This document shows, piece by piece, positions 34,556 to 46,215 of a stretch of 64,000 nt of DNA. The number at the start of each line of letters is the position of its first letter. The first letter of the stretch is position 1. Position numbers and translations under genes: made by a program. The DNA comes from Nectonema munidae (lineage: Eukaryota; Nematomorpha; Nectonematoida; Nectonematidae), in contig JAUIRK010000866.1 of the NCBI GenBank assembly GCA_030549495.1, positions 434,001 through 498,000 of the forward strand, in the 5' to 3' direction. Below the pieces are notes generated by a model. It was given only the letters and a program-made list of their open reading frames with translations. It was not told the origin of the DNA and ran no database searches.

Positions 34556-36115
34556 TTTTATTTATATTATAGAGTAGAAGTTAAGAACAGGTGGGCAGAA
34601 TATTTTGAGGAAGCTTTGAAGGTTGAAGTACCAGAAAAGATAATAGATGACGATGAGGAATTGCAGCAAATCAGGAAGATGAAGAATTATAAAGCAACTG
34701 GACTAAGTGAGATTAGCATTGATATGATTAAAGCAAAATGACATGAAATGATAACATGGGTGGTAGACCTACTAAACAGAGTTTGGATTGAAGAAAAAAT
34801 ACCTGAAGAGTGGAGGAAAAGCGTACTAGTAGCCATATGGAAAAACAAAGATGATGTCCTAGAATGTGGTAGCTATCGTGGGGTGAAGTTACTGGAGCAA
34901 GGACTGTAAATACTAGAAAAAAATTTGGACTAGCGAATTCGTTCAGTGATACAGATAAAGCCAAAACAGTTTGGATTTATGCCTGGAAAGAGTGCAATAG
35001 ACGTTATCACAAGACAATTAATAGAAAAGAAAATTGAAGGAAATGCATAAGTTTTTTGTAGATTTGTAGATCTAGAGAAAGCATATGATACTATTAATAG
35101 GAAAGTCGTCTATTGGTGTTTGAGTAAAAAGGGAATATCCGAAAAACTTGTGAGATTGGTGCAAGAAATCTACAAAAATCCAAAGACATCTATTAAAACG
35201 GCAGAAGGAATTTCAAGAGAATTTGAAGTAAAAATAGGTCTGCATCAAGGTTCGGCATTGAGCCCATTATTGTTTACGTTGATTGTTGATGAACTATCGA
35301 ATCATTTAAAAAAGGAAGACTTATGGGAACTTTTATTTGTGACGACATAGCGATACTGACAGACAACAAAGAACAACTTGGAAAGAGAATTATAAAATGG
35401 CAAGAGAGTTTGGAGAAATATGGGCTGAAGATAAATGCTGAAAAACGGAGATCATGATATGTAGCAAAAATGAGGATATTCAAGTTCAATTACAAGATAG
35501 ACACGGGAATAAGCTGAAACAGGTCAAAAATTTTAAATACTTGGGAACCCAAATTATGGATAATGGATGTCTAAGCAAGAGTCAATGCCAGCTGGTTAAA
35601 ATGGAAAGAGGTTAAAGCGATCATCAGTGATAAAAGAATCCCAATGAAACTCAAAACGAAGATTTACACCACAATTGTTCTACCGGTCTTGACATATGGT
35701 TGTGAATGCTGGAGCTTGAAGAAAAAAGATGAAAGAAGATTAATGGCGACTGAAATGAAGATGCTTAGATGGATGATGGGGGTAAATCTAAGAGACAAAA
35801 AAAGAAATGAGGAAATTAGAAGAAAGACGGGAGGTGAGATAAGTCTGCTGGCTGTAGCAGGACGTTGTAAAGTGCGGTGGTACGTGCATATTTTAAGGAA
35901 GAAGCAAGACGATGTGGTGCGCCAAGCTATGGAAAAGAAAGTGAGTGGAAAAAGAAGCAGAGGGAGACAACAAAAAAGATGGAAAGATGGGCTGAAGGAG
36001 CAACTACAGGAGCTTGGACTCAAAGAAGACGCCACAATGGACAGAGAGAAGTGAAGACATCGGATCTCAGCCACCGACCCCCAACTTGGGAATAAGGTGT
36101 AGGCAAAGAAGAATA
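34556..36115 (+). mobile_element. LINE reverse transcriptase, 5'-truncated (RTE-like)
   Basis: The plus frames follow a non-LTR reverse transcriptase in order: KNRWAEYFEEALKVE; MKNYKATGLSEISIDMIK; PEEWRKSVLVAIWKNKDDVL then ECGSYRGVKLLEQGL; KQFGFMPGKSAIDVI; FVDLEKAYDTINRKVVYWCL; VKIGLHQGSALSPLLFTLIV; GTFICDDIAILTDNKEQLGK (the catalytic F/Y-x-DD block, here CDD); and a C-tail with TYGCECWSLKKKDERRL. The last open frame (35,644-36,054, 136 codons) is the longest. At least three stops and two frame changes interrupt it, and the endonuclease part is absent. The ending (36,070-36,115) matches the end of the minus-strand LINE at 0.7 kb, so both belong to one family. Confidence 0.9.
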
Positions 36116-36659
36116 TAAATAAGTAGTATACACTTGTATGAGAAACTAGTACTGATTCAACCTTTAAGATAATTCCATCTGAAGGGGAGGAAACGGCTTA
36201 GGCCTTAGCGTCTCAATTCAGATGACCCGGTTATGTGTACCATCTGTCCAGTTATGCAAGATTATTCCTGCCTGGGATGCGGTAATCATGAATAGACCTG
36301 TGTTTGTATTGTTTAATCCACTTTAATCCAAAAATATCAAATTGTTTCATTTTTTAAACATCATAAATGAGTGAAAAAAGGAGGCCAGCTAAGTTTAATA
36401 AAATTTGCATGTATTTCTCAGTCATAATTGTTCCGAGCAAGATTTTACTAGCCTAGTGCAATAATTGTTAAAATTTGTTCAAAAAAATTTGCAAGCACTG
36501 TCATTTTATGCATAATCATTAAATGCCAAAAATTTAGAACATGACATTGAAAATTTTGAAGAACTTATAAGAATCTTTCAGTACAGAAAATTTAATTTTC
36601 CTGATAAATTTTAATATTTGCTTTTTACAGAGAAAATGAAAGCCTCATCTTTAATATTC

Positions 36660-36800
36660 ACTGACACAAAGTGTATTTTTTTAGAAAAGATTTCCTGAAA
36701 ATAATTTGCCCCGGCGGAGATTTGAACTCAAGTATCTTGATGGGTATGTGGTTGAGAACGATGGACGTGACATTCAAAGGTCTGGCGTTCGAATGTCTTA
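36660..36800 (-). repeat. tRNA-derived SINE-like repeat, family 2, copy 2
   Basis: See 28,660-28,765. The B box GAGTTCAAATCTC lies at about 36,717-36,729 and is followed on the minus strand by CGCCGGGGCAAATTATTTTC. Confidence 0.5.
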
Positions 36801-36896
36801 GAAATTTACACTTTGCAACATTATCCAATTATTTTCATAGGAAAGTTGAATCAATCAAAAATGTTTTCTAACAATTGAATATGGGAAAAATAGTTT

Positions 36897-37569
36897 CATA
36901 GTTTTCAATTCAATTTATCATTAGATTCAATTACGCCGTTGTTGCATTCAATAACGTCATAGTTGAAATCAATCAAATCACTCTTGCAATCATTTAGGTC
37001 AGTTTACTTTAATAATTAATCATTTTATTGTTTTAATACTCTCGCAGGAGAAAATTTTCAAGAGTGTCTTAACGATTTGAAATTGAAATGTTCTGAGCTA
37101 AATATTGAAAATCCAGTATTGATTGATAATGGACAATGCATTAATTCATCGTTGCCCAAACTTGTGCTTTGAAGGATTTAATGTGATGGTTCTACCGCCT
37201 TACTGCCCATTTTTGAACCTAATTGAAAATTGCTTCAGCAAATGGAAAAATTTGGTGACAAGACAAAAGTGCGTTAAATAAGTCTCAGCTGAAAAACCAA
37301 ATCAACAGTGCTTTCACAGAAATCACTAGTTCAGATTGCAATGGATATTACAGAAATATGCTTTTGTACATCAAAAAATCTTCCAAACTATGAGCATATT
37401 GATTGTTAGTAAATAAAATGTTATTTTACGTTTTTTTTTTAATTTTTCTTATTTTTAAAACTGACGTAATTGATCGCAACAACGATGTAATTGAATGCAA
37501 CAACAACGTAATTGAATGAAAATTGACTCAATTGATTGCAACAACGACGTAATAGATTGAAAAACTCTG
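36897..37569 (+). mobile_element. Deleted Tc1/mariner (IS630-like) element
   Basis: Left end CATAGTTTTCAATTC; right end, reverse complemented, CAGAGTTTTTCAATC. Both ends also carry several GTTGTTGCATTCAATTACG-like subterminal repeats. At 37,118-37,270 the plus strand reads IMDNALIHRC, FEGFNVMVLPPYCPFLNLIE then NCFSKWKNLV. This is the second catalytic Asp (MDN) and the PPY-x-P-x-LN-x-IE motif of the DDE/D domain. The N-terminal half of the transposase is missing. Confidence 0.85.
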
Positions 37570-37836
37570 TATAAGACCAAAATGAAGACCAAAACCACGC
37601 GAGAAGGACTTCATCCTTGGCAAAATATTTCAGACACTCCTGGAAAAGGAATCATTTATAGTGCAAAGCGATTTTGAAAATATTTTTCCTTCAATGTGTA
37701 AATGTAAATCAGTAAATGTTTAAAAAAGAAAGGAATTAAACTATAAATAAGCTTAATAAAAAAATCCGAATTAGAAAAAACATTTTAGATGCTACTTTTT
37801 TTATAAATAAATAGAAGGACAAATATAAAAAGCAAA

Positions 37837-37955
37837 TTAACGACTAAAATAATCAGACGATATCTAGTGTCAAGCAGACGATTTGTATTAAGAAACATTT
37901 ATAAAAGCAGACGATCGTATTTTTATAAAGTCGACTTTCGTCGTTAATGGGTTAA
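37837..37955. repeat. piggyBac-type MITE, copy B
   Basis: TTAA at both borders. It shares AATAATCAGACGATATCTAG with copy A. The right end, reverse complemented, is TTAACCCATTAACGACGAAA. Confidence 0.7.
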
Positions 37956-39540
37956 TAAGTATAAAAAGGTGCCAAACATTTGACAAAGGTATACCCATAT
38001 GTTTTTTCATAAAAAAAGTCATTTATGAATAAAATAAAAAACACCAATAACGTGAAAGTTGGTGAAATTTAACATTTCAGAGAAAGCAGGTTTTGCGAAA
38101 ACAGTTTTCAGTGAAAAGACACACTATCGAATGCAGATAACGCAAACTAATCTCCATCCATTTTCAACATTCATGAAGAACGCGAAATTTTTTGTGAATA
38201 ATTAATTTACCGTGAAGAAAACATACATAAGAAAAGATAAATTCTAGGTCATTTGATTCTTGTGCATTTCTTGAATCTTCCACTGCTCAAAGTAGAACTT
38301 TTAAATGAAAAAATTAGTAGTATAATAGTAAAATAGTTTTATTCAAAATGGTGAAACATCCCTGAAATTATTGATATGCTAGGTTCTAGAATATAACGTA
38401 CAAAACTCAGTTGTTATAATCATCAACCTCATCATCCATTCGCTCTAATGAGCAGGTCTTTGTCCTGGCGAGCCAAGGTCGACCTTGTTAGTTGTTATAA
38501 TCTCCATGATAAATCATTTCCTTTGCATAGACTTTACACACACCAAAATTTTGTTTAGAGTTTCTTCATATTTCTTAATTTAAGGGCGATCAAATGATAA
38601 AAATAGGCCACTACAATTGGCAAATGAGGCGATGACCATATAAAAAGTATCTCATATGGTCTAAAAAGGTCCAAGAAGTCATCAACGTTTAGGATCAAAC
38701 GGATCACGAATCTTATTATTAAGGACAAAAAATAAACACTTGACTAAACCAAGTGCGCTTAAATAAGGATTGGTAGGGAATAATATGAGGAATACGTAAA
38801 GACAAAACGGCATAAAATTTTAATTTATAAAAAAAAATGCAAATGTAGTGAACCATTTCTACTGACTAATGAATTAGTGCTCAGGCAAGCGCTGATTGTG
38901 AATTCCAAATGTAAGACGGAAAGAAATGAAGTAAAAAAAACTTAAAAAAAATATAAGCCGTGATTTTTTTAGTAAAGGTCCAAAACGTAGAGGAAAACAA
39001 ACGAGTTATGATGTATGCTAAAGCAGGAGCTTTCAAAGTGTTTGAATAGCGGACCCTTTTATATATTACTACCATTTCATCAAAATTTTGTTTTGTAACA
39101 TCATTTTTATTTGTGCGGTGTATGTAAATAAATTTCTTTCCTTTGTAATCCAGGCCTTACGACAAGGATCCCTTATAAACGTTTCTGAAATTTATACAGA
39201 AATATTTGACGAAAATAACACATAACTGTACAATCAAGCGGAAAAACTTGTTTAAGACTTACGTAGCCTTACGTCATAAAACAGCAAACATAATATGAAC
39301 ATTCAGCGCTGAGTAGGGCACTTGGAGGCTCAGTTCTCCCCTCCCTACTCTCTCCAAAATAAAAACAATTAAATTCAGAAATCTAGAATGAAAATCGGTA
39401 GTCCTATATTATATTTGGAATTCGTCGACTAAAGCTGCAGAATGTTCATTAAATGTTTGTTAAATTAAGGTTTTAATTAAAAATTTTAACAGTAATAGTG
39501 TTTAACAAATAATTTTTATTGTCAAATTACACACGAATTG
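37956..39540. other. AT-rich spacer
   Basis: No gene recognised. A GC-richer patch at 38,430-38,500 (GAGCAGGTCTTTGTCCTGGC) may be part of a SINE-like repeat. Confidence 0.3.
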
Positions 39541-39558
39541 GATTTTCTTAGTACACGC

Positions 39559-39718
39559 TCAGTGAGAAGGATGTGCTTGCTTGGCTTTGCACAAATTGTC
39601 AATTCGTGGCGCTTTTACCAACAAACATACACGTAAGTCACCCTCCGCAACAAGTCTAGATCTGGATTTGTTTTTCATATTGGTCAGTGATGAAAATGCA
39701 TCATCATATCGGTCAATG
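39559..39718 (-). pseudogene. hAT transposase C-terminus
   Basis: An open minus frame reads SIDRYDDAFSSLTNMKNKSR, then SRLVAEGDLRVCLLVKAPRI, then DNLCKAKQAHPSH and a stop. This is the C-terminal end of ZBED5-type hAT transposases (family: F-S-x-M-x-x-IK-x-KxRxRL ... L-x-x-x-K-Q-x-H-x-SH). Only this end is present. Confidence 0.8.
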
Positions 39719-39959
39719 CTGAAAAACAAATTAGATTATCATCAAAAGTAAATTAAAGCAGTCAATTAAATATATGGCATATGATAATGCTCTATTTTTT
39801 ACTATATAAAATATAAAAACCTTAATCAAAAGTAGATAGATGTGTTTATTTTAAATTAAAAATAAATTTGTAAAATCTTTTAATACTTAATTAAAATTTT
39901 AAAGTAATGGAATTTAGAAAAAATAAAATAATCTATTATTATTAACACTTTCTAAAGTG

Positions 39960-40080
39960 ACCAGACGTCCCGCTTTTGGCAGGACAGTCCCGATTTTAGA
40001 AAAGAATGCACAAGCCAGAAAACGGCATGATAAGGAGAAGGCAATATACGGTTTTCGGTGGCCATGTGACTACTTCGTCA
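39960..40080. repeat. hAT-type terminus (CCAGACGTCCCG)
   Basis: GTGACCAGACGTCCCGCTTT followed by GGCAGGACAGTCCCG is typical of a class of hAT ends. It probably marks the left border of the element whose transposase remnant follows at 40.5 kb. Confidence 0.5.
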
Positions 40081-40499
40081 GGATATGAATTTCACATTAT
40101 TTTTGTTAATTTTATAATTGTTAAACTTTAATAATAACAATTGTTTAAAACTGATTATCGAGAACTATTTACACATTTAAATTTTATGTTTCTCTTTGTC
40201 CGTCTTTGTCGAATTTTTTAATTTTTGCTGGTCAATCAATTTTTAGTTTTAAATGAAAATTTCGAGTTTGTAAAAAAATTGTGAAAAAATTCATTTTCTA
40301 AATATATTACTTTTTAAAAATGTTTCATCAATATACGTATTGTAAACTGTTTCTTTTTTAAATTAAAGATGTTCATTTATAAATTAGATTGATAAAAAAA
40401 AATTTTTATTTTTTGCTTTTATTTTTTTACTTCAAGTACAAAAATATATTGTTATAAAAATAGATTCTTATTTCTATATATACACTGCGCGCGTTGCAA

Positions 40500-41440
40500 T
40501 GCTTAATGAATTTCGTGAAACTGCGGGAGGCGAATATCAGAAAATACTTGGATACAGTAAAACGCGCTGTTGAGCTCTTTTGCCAGCCATGGAAAGAATT
40601 TTGAAAATATATGATCCCTTGAAATCCTACTTTCTATCACAGGATAAATGTCCTAGAATTTTAGAAGAGTTTTTTGAAAAAGATTCTTCTAAAATTTGGC
40701 TAGAGTTTGTACACAATCAAGCAGCTTCATTTTCAAAATGCTATAAAACTTATTGAAGGTGTCAAAATGTCTGTAATCGAAGTGGCAAATGAAGTTAATA
40801 ATTTAAAATTTCCGTGTCATGAGCGGTTAGACATTACAATGATATTGAACATTTTCATTGGGTTACATTGAAACAAAAACTTAAATGGAATGATGTGCAA
40901 AAATCATTCGATTATTATATTACTCAAAATTTCCCATATAGTAATATTTCCAAAAATGATCTTTTTAATGAGGCATCATTATTAAAAAAAATATATTGAT
41001 AATGAAAAGATTAAATTTTGGGCATCAGCGAAAATCACGATAGAGAACAAATGGTTGGAAGCATTTCATCATTTTTGAAGCAAACCTTTCTACATATTTA
41101 AAAAGTATCAATAGTAGGTTTCAATTTATAGAAATCAAAATTACAATACTGGATCACAAATGTGGGATTGCTAAACTTTTTATTTATTGGAATGTCATGG
41201 CTAATAGATTATATTTGCCAGACATTGAAAAAATGTTTTCTTTCCAAATGAAATTTTGAATAAATATTCATTGTATCCGAAAAATTTAATGTAATTCGAC
41301 TATGAAAACTAGTTCAAAATGCTATAACAAATTACTTATAGAAGTCAAAAATATAATGGCTAATTTTAAACAAAGAAGGCTTAATGGAAAAGAATAATTT
41401 TTCACTTAATTATAAAGAAGATAGGATGAAACGAAGTAGT
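40500..41440 (+). pseudogene. Degraded hAT transposase
   Basis: Plus frames read LNEFRETAGGEYQKILGYSK, then TRC-x-ALLPAMERILKIYDPL, KSYFLSQDKCPRILEEFFEK and IWLEFVHNQAASF. This is the central region of a hAT transposase family in which the usual text is SKTRWLSLLPAIERILKLYP then LKSYFLSQ-x-KCP. Further on come LKQKLKWNDVQKSFDYYITQ and scattered pieces. Multiple stops and frame changes are present. Confidence 0.8.
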
Positions 41441-41474
41441 CAGTTGATTCTCTAAACTACCAGGCTTTAATTCG

Positions 41475-41888
41475 AAAATTTGAAAGTTCTCAACGTGGAC
41501 CATGTGCCCCCCCCCTCAGGGGCCAAAAGAAATTTTAAGGGGGCCACAGAAAAAAAATATGATTTCCATACAATACATCAGATCGTAGAGAAGTCACAAA
41601 ATAAGTTACAAGTTCGGATTGATACAGATGGATGTTTTAAATTGAAAAGAAAGAACAATTAGAAGACTCATGCATTTGCAATAATAAGAGAAGTGGGCAG
41701 GCATATTCTCACCACACATAGTGAAGTGATGAGGAAAATAAAGAAGACTTGAGATAGTAGCAAAGATTAACGCATCAAGAGAGTGAAAAATGTACCATTC
41801 TTCTCCGCATTCAATGTTTCTCTGTTTGCCGATTATATGGCACGGGTCGCCTTTCTTAATCTTGCGAACCACAGTTGGAAAACCCCTG
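41475..41888. repeat. hAT MITE, probable
   Basis: The right end, reverse complemented, begins CAGGGGTTTTCCAACTGTGG, a standard hAT end. The left end is probably TTCTCAACGTGGACCATGTG. Frames of 60 and 88 codons inside are not considered genes. Confidence 0.5.
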
Positions 41889-42108
41889 TGCTAAAGAATC
41901 TTGTATGATTTTGCTGATAACAGTAGCTTTTAATTTCGCACTAATACTTGACGGAATTCTTTTATGAGATTACATGCTGAAGAGGATTAAAGATAAAAAG
42001 ATTTTAAAAAATATATCTTTATGAATGCTAGTTTTCCTCAGGGCTCTAATTACTGTTCAAGAAGAAAAGATAGAACTATATAGGTAAAAATTACACACGT
42101 ATCTTTTT

Positions 42109-42374
42109 ATGCAATAGGAAAATAAGTAAAACTTGTATTCAAACAAACTTTATCAATTTTCGACCACTCTGGTCTTCTGAACACGAGAAAAGAGAGAATG
42201 ACTTATAAATATAATAACACTAGTAATAATAATAATATGATGTAGTGTCTTTAAAATTACTACACCATCTTATTATTACTACTGTTTTTATATTTATACG
42301 TCATTCTCTTTTTTCAAAGTTTTGAACTTGTTTGGATAAAAGTTTTACTACTTAATTTTCCATTTTTATTCATG
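42109..42374. repeat. Foldback repeat, about 125 bp arms
   Basis: The left half (GAGAGAATGACTTATAAATA then ATAATAACACTAGTAATAA) is the inverted copy of the right half. The arms run outwards to GTAAAACTTGTATTCAAACA against GTAAAACTTTTATCCAAACA. The loop is about 12 bp near 42,245-42,260. Confidence 0.8.
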
Positions 42375-43180
42375 ACGTCTCAGCATTACTTTCTTTACAT
42401 TTTTTATGCAATGTTGAGAATATCTAGCAAGCATAAAGGATATACAGTCGGAGTCCATCAGGGGGGCGCTTTGGCAAGTCTAAGAAGGAAAGGGGGTAAA
42501 ATTTGCAAACATGTTATTTTAAGTTATTGTTTAGTGGAAGTAAATTTTGAGAGCTATTTTTTGATAACTTAGTATTTTCACGAACTTTTTCTCGATAGAG
42601 TTTGCTTCTCTTGTTCGTGATAAAATTTACATTTGAACCTGAACTTCAGCTGCTATTTTTATATCGTTTTTCGCCAAACTACGTAAAAGCAATAAAGTCT
42701 TTTTCTTTCCCCCAGATCGATATGTCATATCTTTCCTACACCCGATAACGCTTCACACACGTTCGTTTATTTCTTCCATTAATTTTGAAGCTATGTCTTT
42801 ATAACTGTTTTTCACTTTGGTTGGAAGAAAGAAAACTTAAAAAATACTTTAAATGAATAACTTTGTAAAGATATGGTCGAAGTAATTGGAAACACTATTT
42901 TCACAAAGTTCCAATTGAAGATAGTCTATTAGCGCTTTTTTTATATTGATGAAATGATTCATGCAATCATTATGCTAGAAAAGTTTTTCATTCATCGCAT
43001 TTACCGTTGGTGTTTTTTGAGTTTTACATCGTTCTTAAAAAAGTGTTTATTAAGCAGTAAAGAACATCTGTATGGAACTCGGGTAAACTGTTTTAGGAAT
43101 TTGTTGTCCTCCGATATAATTATAAGTCTCTGTCACGTGTTAAGAAGCTAAGAAGGTGTTGAAGCAGAAAAAGGAGTTTC
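42375..43180. other. DUOXA upstream region
   Basis: Presumed promoter and 5' untranslated region. No TATA box could be placed with confidence. The 66-codon frame at 42,372-42,572 contains VGVHQGGALAS, which recalls the LINE motif VGLHQGSALSP, but the match is too short to call. Confidence 0.3.
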
Positions 43181-45067
43181 ATGTCGGAAGTGAGTTGGTT
43201 CAACGCGTTTCGCGAGCATGGCGGTCCAACTTCGTACGGAGAAAACCGAAGCGCATCTACCTACGACATCATCCAACTCATCATCATTCTCTCGTTTTCC
43301 ACGATCTTCCTTGCCTTTTTGGCGATCATTCCGAGTCTGCGTCACGGATACCTTCGCCTGCTCGTCAAAGTCACGACTTCGCTCTTCATCGGCACCGTGA
43401 TCATCATCTCTCTCTTTTCTTCTTCGTGGCAAAGCGCCTCCACTCAAATCCAATGCACGACCAACATCTTTACAAATCAGGTTCCCATAATTCCATTTTT
43501 CCAACCTTTTTTCATCCATCAATCATAACTAAAAAAATGTAGGACGTCATTTTTGCTCTCAATTTTGATATTTTATGCTCTACAATTTTTATCTTCGTTT
43601 CTCATGCACTTTCTAATCAAAACAATAAGAGATGTAAAAAAAGTGAAAAACTCGAAACCGGTTCTTAGAAACAATATTTCTTTCAAAACAAGTTTTTTGA
43701 AGAAAAAAACGTCAATAATGTTTTAAAAAGTAAAAAGTTTGTGTAAAAAATGTCAGCATGAAAAAGCGAAAATAGCTACGAGCAGAAAATCTTTTACAAA
43801 ATAGCTCTAACACTTCTTTTTTTGAAAATATGATCTTAAAAAACAAAGAACATCTAGGCTTGATGCAGGTAATCTTAATCACAATTTAGGAAAAAAAGAA
43901 TAAGCAGACGTTATGAAGAGTAGTATTAAAAATGGATTTATCTGCACAAAGCGTTTTAATTTTTGTAACTCCCTTGATGCCCCTTTATCCTTAAACCGTT
44001 CAGGCACAATAGATCACTACTAGCAAGCCACGAAATAAAAATCGTCTAAATTAATGTTATATCAAAAGTCATTCAGAAACGATTAATTTTCCAAAATCAA
44101 TGTCTGAAAGAGTTCAATGACGCGGGCTATTTCTTCTTTTTAATGCAGTTTTACACAAAATTACTTTCTGTGATCAAATGACTTAAATACGCAAGAGTAA
44201 TGAGTGTTCAAGGTCTTTAGAGTTGTGTTTTTAGATCTACCAAATGTACATTTCCGTGTACGTTGGACTGAACAGCATCAACATTACGCTCACATCCCCC
44301 ACCGAAACGAGCATCTACTACAATGAAAAGTTCAACTGGATCAAACTGGAAGACTTTCCTCTAGAACACTTCAATGCCAAGGTCAAAGGTCTGCCCACCC
44401 CAATCCTGCATGTGGCCGAGTACTTTGCGGTGGACTACGACGAGTTTCTGTGGCGCCGAAAGCTCCGAAACGCCGGCTACTTCACCTACAAACTCATGCT
44501 CCTCTCCATGGTCATATGGCTACTCACTAACATCGTATTCAACATCGTCATATGCACTGGCGGGTATCATTTTTCTTTCTGACTGACTACCTACTCTCCA
44601 GTTGTGGTGACAAGGCTAGAAAACTTCGAATGTAAAAATATGGGAAAAAATTTCTCAAAAATAAATCGCTTAAAGACTTTTTTAATTAAAGATTTATATC
44701 AAAATAATTAATTTTTTCCTTTGCGTCCAACAGGTACTTTTTGATAGCGACTGGAGTGACGATGCTGTTGGCTGTAGCAATGTACACGATCTTTCAACCA
44801 ACCACACCGCTCATCATCAAAATAGAGGGCAATGCGTTGCTGTTTTCCTTCAGTTGGTGCTACTGGCTCACCCTCTCCACTGCAATCATATGCATCATCC
44901 TTGGTACAACCACAATCCTCCTTCTAGTTTACTTTCCCATGTCTCTCAGGTATTGCTTGCTCACTTCTTTCAAAAGCCTACCAAATGTCATAAAATTGAT
45001 GGCAAGCAATCAACCAATAGAAAATAAGCATGAAGAAATTAAATTTGAAGGCAGAGGAGATGAATAA
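43181..45067 (+). CDS. DUOXA: DUOXA, dual oxidase maturation factor (mol/NIP)
   Basis: DUOXA is a multi-pass ER membrane protein needed for folding and surface delivery of dual oxidase, which makes hydrogen peroxide in gut defence and cuticle crosslinking. Exons 43,181-43,480, 44,235-44,563 and 44,734 onward join in phase. The first encodes two membrane helices (IIQLIIILSFSTIFLAFLAI and TTSLFIGTVIIISLF). Exon 2 opens with the loop YISVYVGLNSINITL, matching the family's IGLQVGLGGVNITL and keeping its N-glycosylation site, and ends ICTGG, joining YFLIATGV across the intron as in GGYMLLATG. Exon 3 holds the last helices. Reading through exon 3 stops at 45,067 and gives 320 residues, equal to human DUOXA2. 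A donor at 44,950 allows an alternative last exon at 45,945-46,215. Intron 1 holds a piggyBac MITE. Confidence 0.93.
43991..44117. repeat. piggyBac-type MITE in DUOXA intron 1
   Basis: Left end TTAAACCGTTCAGGCACAAT; right end, reverse complemented, TTGAACTCTTTCAGACATTG. AAAATCGTCT inside is shared with copy C at 28,845. It ends 117 bp before exon 2. Confidence 0.65.
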
Positions 45068-45944
45068 TAATAATAGTCATGATAGATTATTATTATTAGC
45101 CAACTTTTATAAAGTGACTCGAGGAAATCTGAAATTTAAAAATATATCCCGCTTTTTTAAGTACGGAGTTTTGGACATTTTCCTCCCGAATCCACAATCC
45201 TAGTTTATTGGGAAGTATACATTCTTAGTTTAGAATTTGTGTAAAAATTTGACATTCATAAGCTTCACAGTTTTGTACAAAATCTTGTGTTAATTATTAT
45301 TGACTGAATCTCTTGTATCCATATGATAATATTCGTTATTTTAAAAGGGTTCTAACGTCTTTAGTTTTCCCAAGACATTGACTTTCTATCCTTCTGTGTG
45401 AATTTGATTTTGGCGCTTAATGTACTTTCATGTGACACTTAAGAGTGAATTTTATTCGCTTTCAGTTCAATTATGCAGACAAATTTTAGAAAATGTAAAA
45501 AATAATTTTATAACTCCTTTTTGATCCAACCTTAACAGGGGCGGACGATTTCTTGATTTCAAGATACTATCATATCACTTAATCACGTTTGCTTTTTTCG
45601 CGATGAAATAGGTTAGGGTAAAATTAGCACCTAAACTCATTAAAAAAGATAAGAAAACGATTCGTCTCCAAAAACCTGGATCTTAAATCGTCAAGAGGTT
45701 GCTATCAAATGACATAATGCATCTGTTTTTTGGGATCAAATGGATACAACTAAATAAAGTTGAAAACAAAAGGTCTGACATGTTTACATTTTTTCTAAAT
45801 TTCTTCATAAAAGTTTGCGCTAGCAAATAGTGTAAACTTTATATATATATTCCGGATGAAGGCGTTGAGCGATATTGAGTCACGCGTGTAAACATGAAGG
45901 GCCAAAGCTTATGTGTTATTTCGTATTTAAAGGCATTTCTTTAG
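45068..45944. other. DUOXA 3' flank or last intron
   Basis: Either 3' untranslated region and flank, or intron 3 if the distal exon is used. No repeat identified apart from a short GGGGCGGACG patch at 45,540. Confidence 0.35.
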
Positions 45945-46215
45945 TGTGGAAAAAATCTGTCAATCAATTCATTGGATGGGCTACCGCCTCAACGAATATC
46001 AAATAGAGTTGATGGAGGAAAAGGAACGCAGTTCCCTCTCGCCGCCAAAGAAGACGGACGAAGCTTCTAACAGGATGGGGTGCAACGCCAGATCACTCCC
46101 ATCCAGCGCCTTCAACCAAATGGAACTGAAGAGGCAGCGTGGAGAAGATGTGGAGAGAGGCTCATCTTGCTATTCCACTAGCAAAACATACTTTTCCACA
46201 TCTTTTAAGAATTGA
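45945..46215 (+). CDS. Possible alternative last exon of DUOXA
   Basis: A TTTCTTTAG acceptor is followed by an open frame that joins in phase with the donor at 44,950: VEKICQSIHWMGYRLNEYQI, then ELMEEKERSSLSPPKKTDEA. It stops after FSTSFKN. Used with exons 1-3 it would give 371 residues with a charged cytosolic tail containing LSP, reminiscent of the longer tail of DUOXA1. The body is longer than most chance frames here, but it is not conserved enough to be sure. Confidence 0.45.

Noticed and set aside
42440-42490. VGVHQGGALAS resembling a LINE reverse transcriptase motif
   Set aside because: The match is 11 residues long and nothing before or after continues it.
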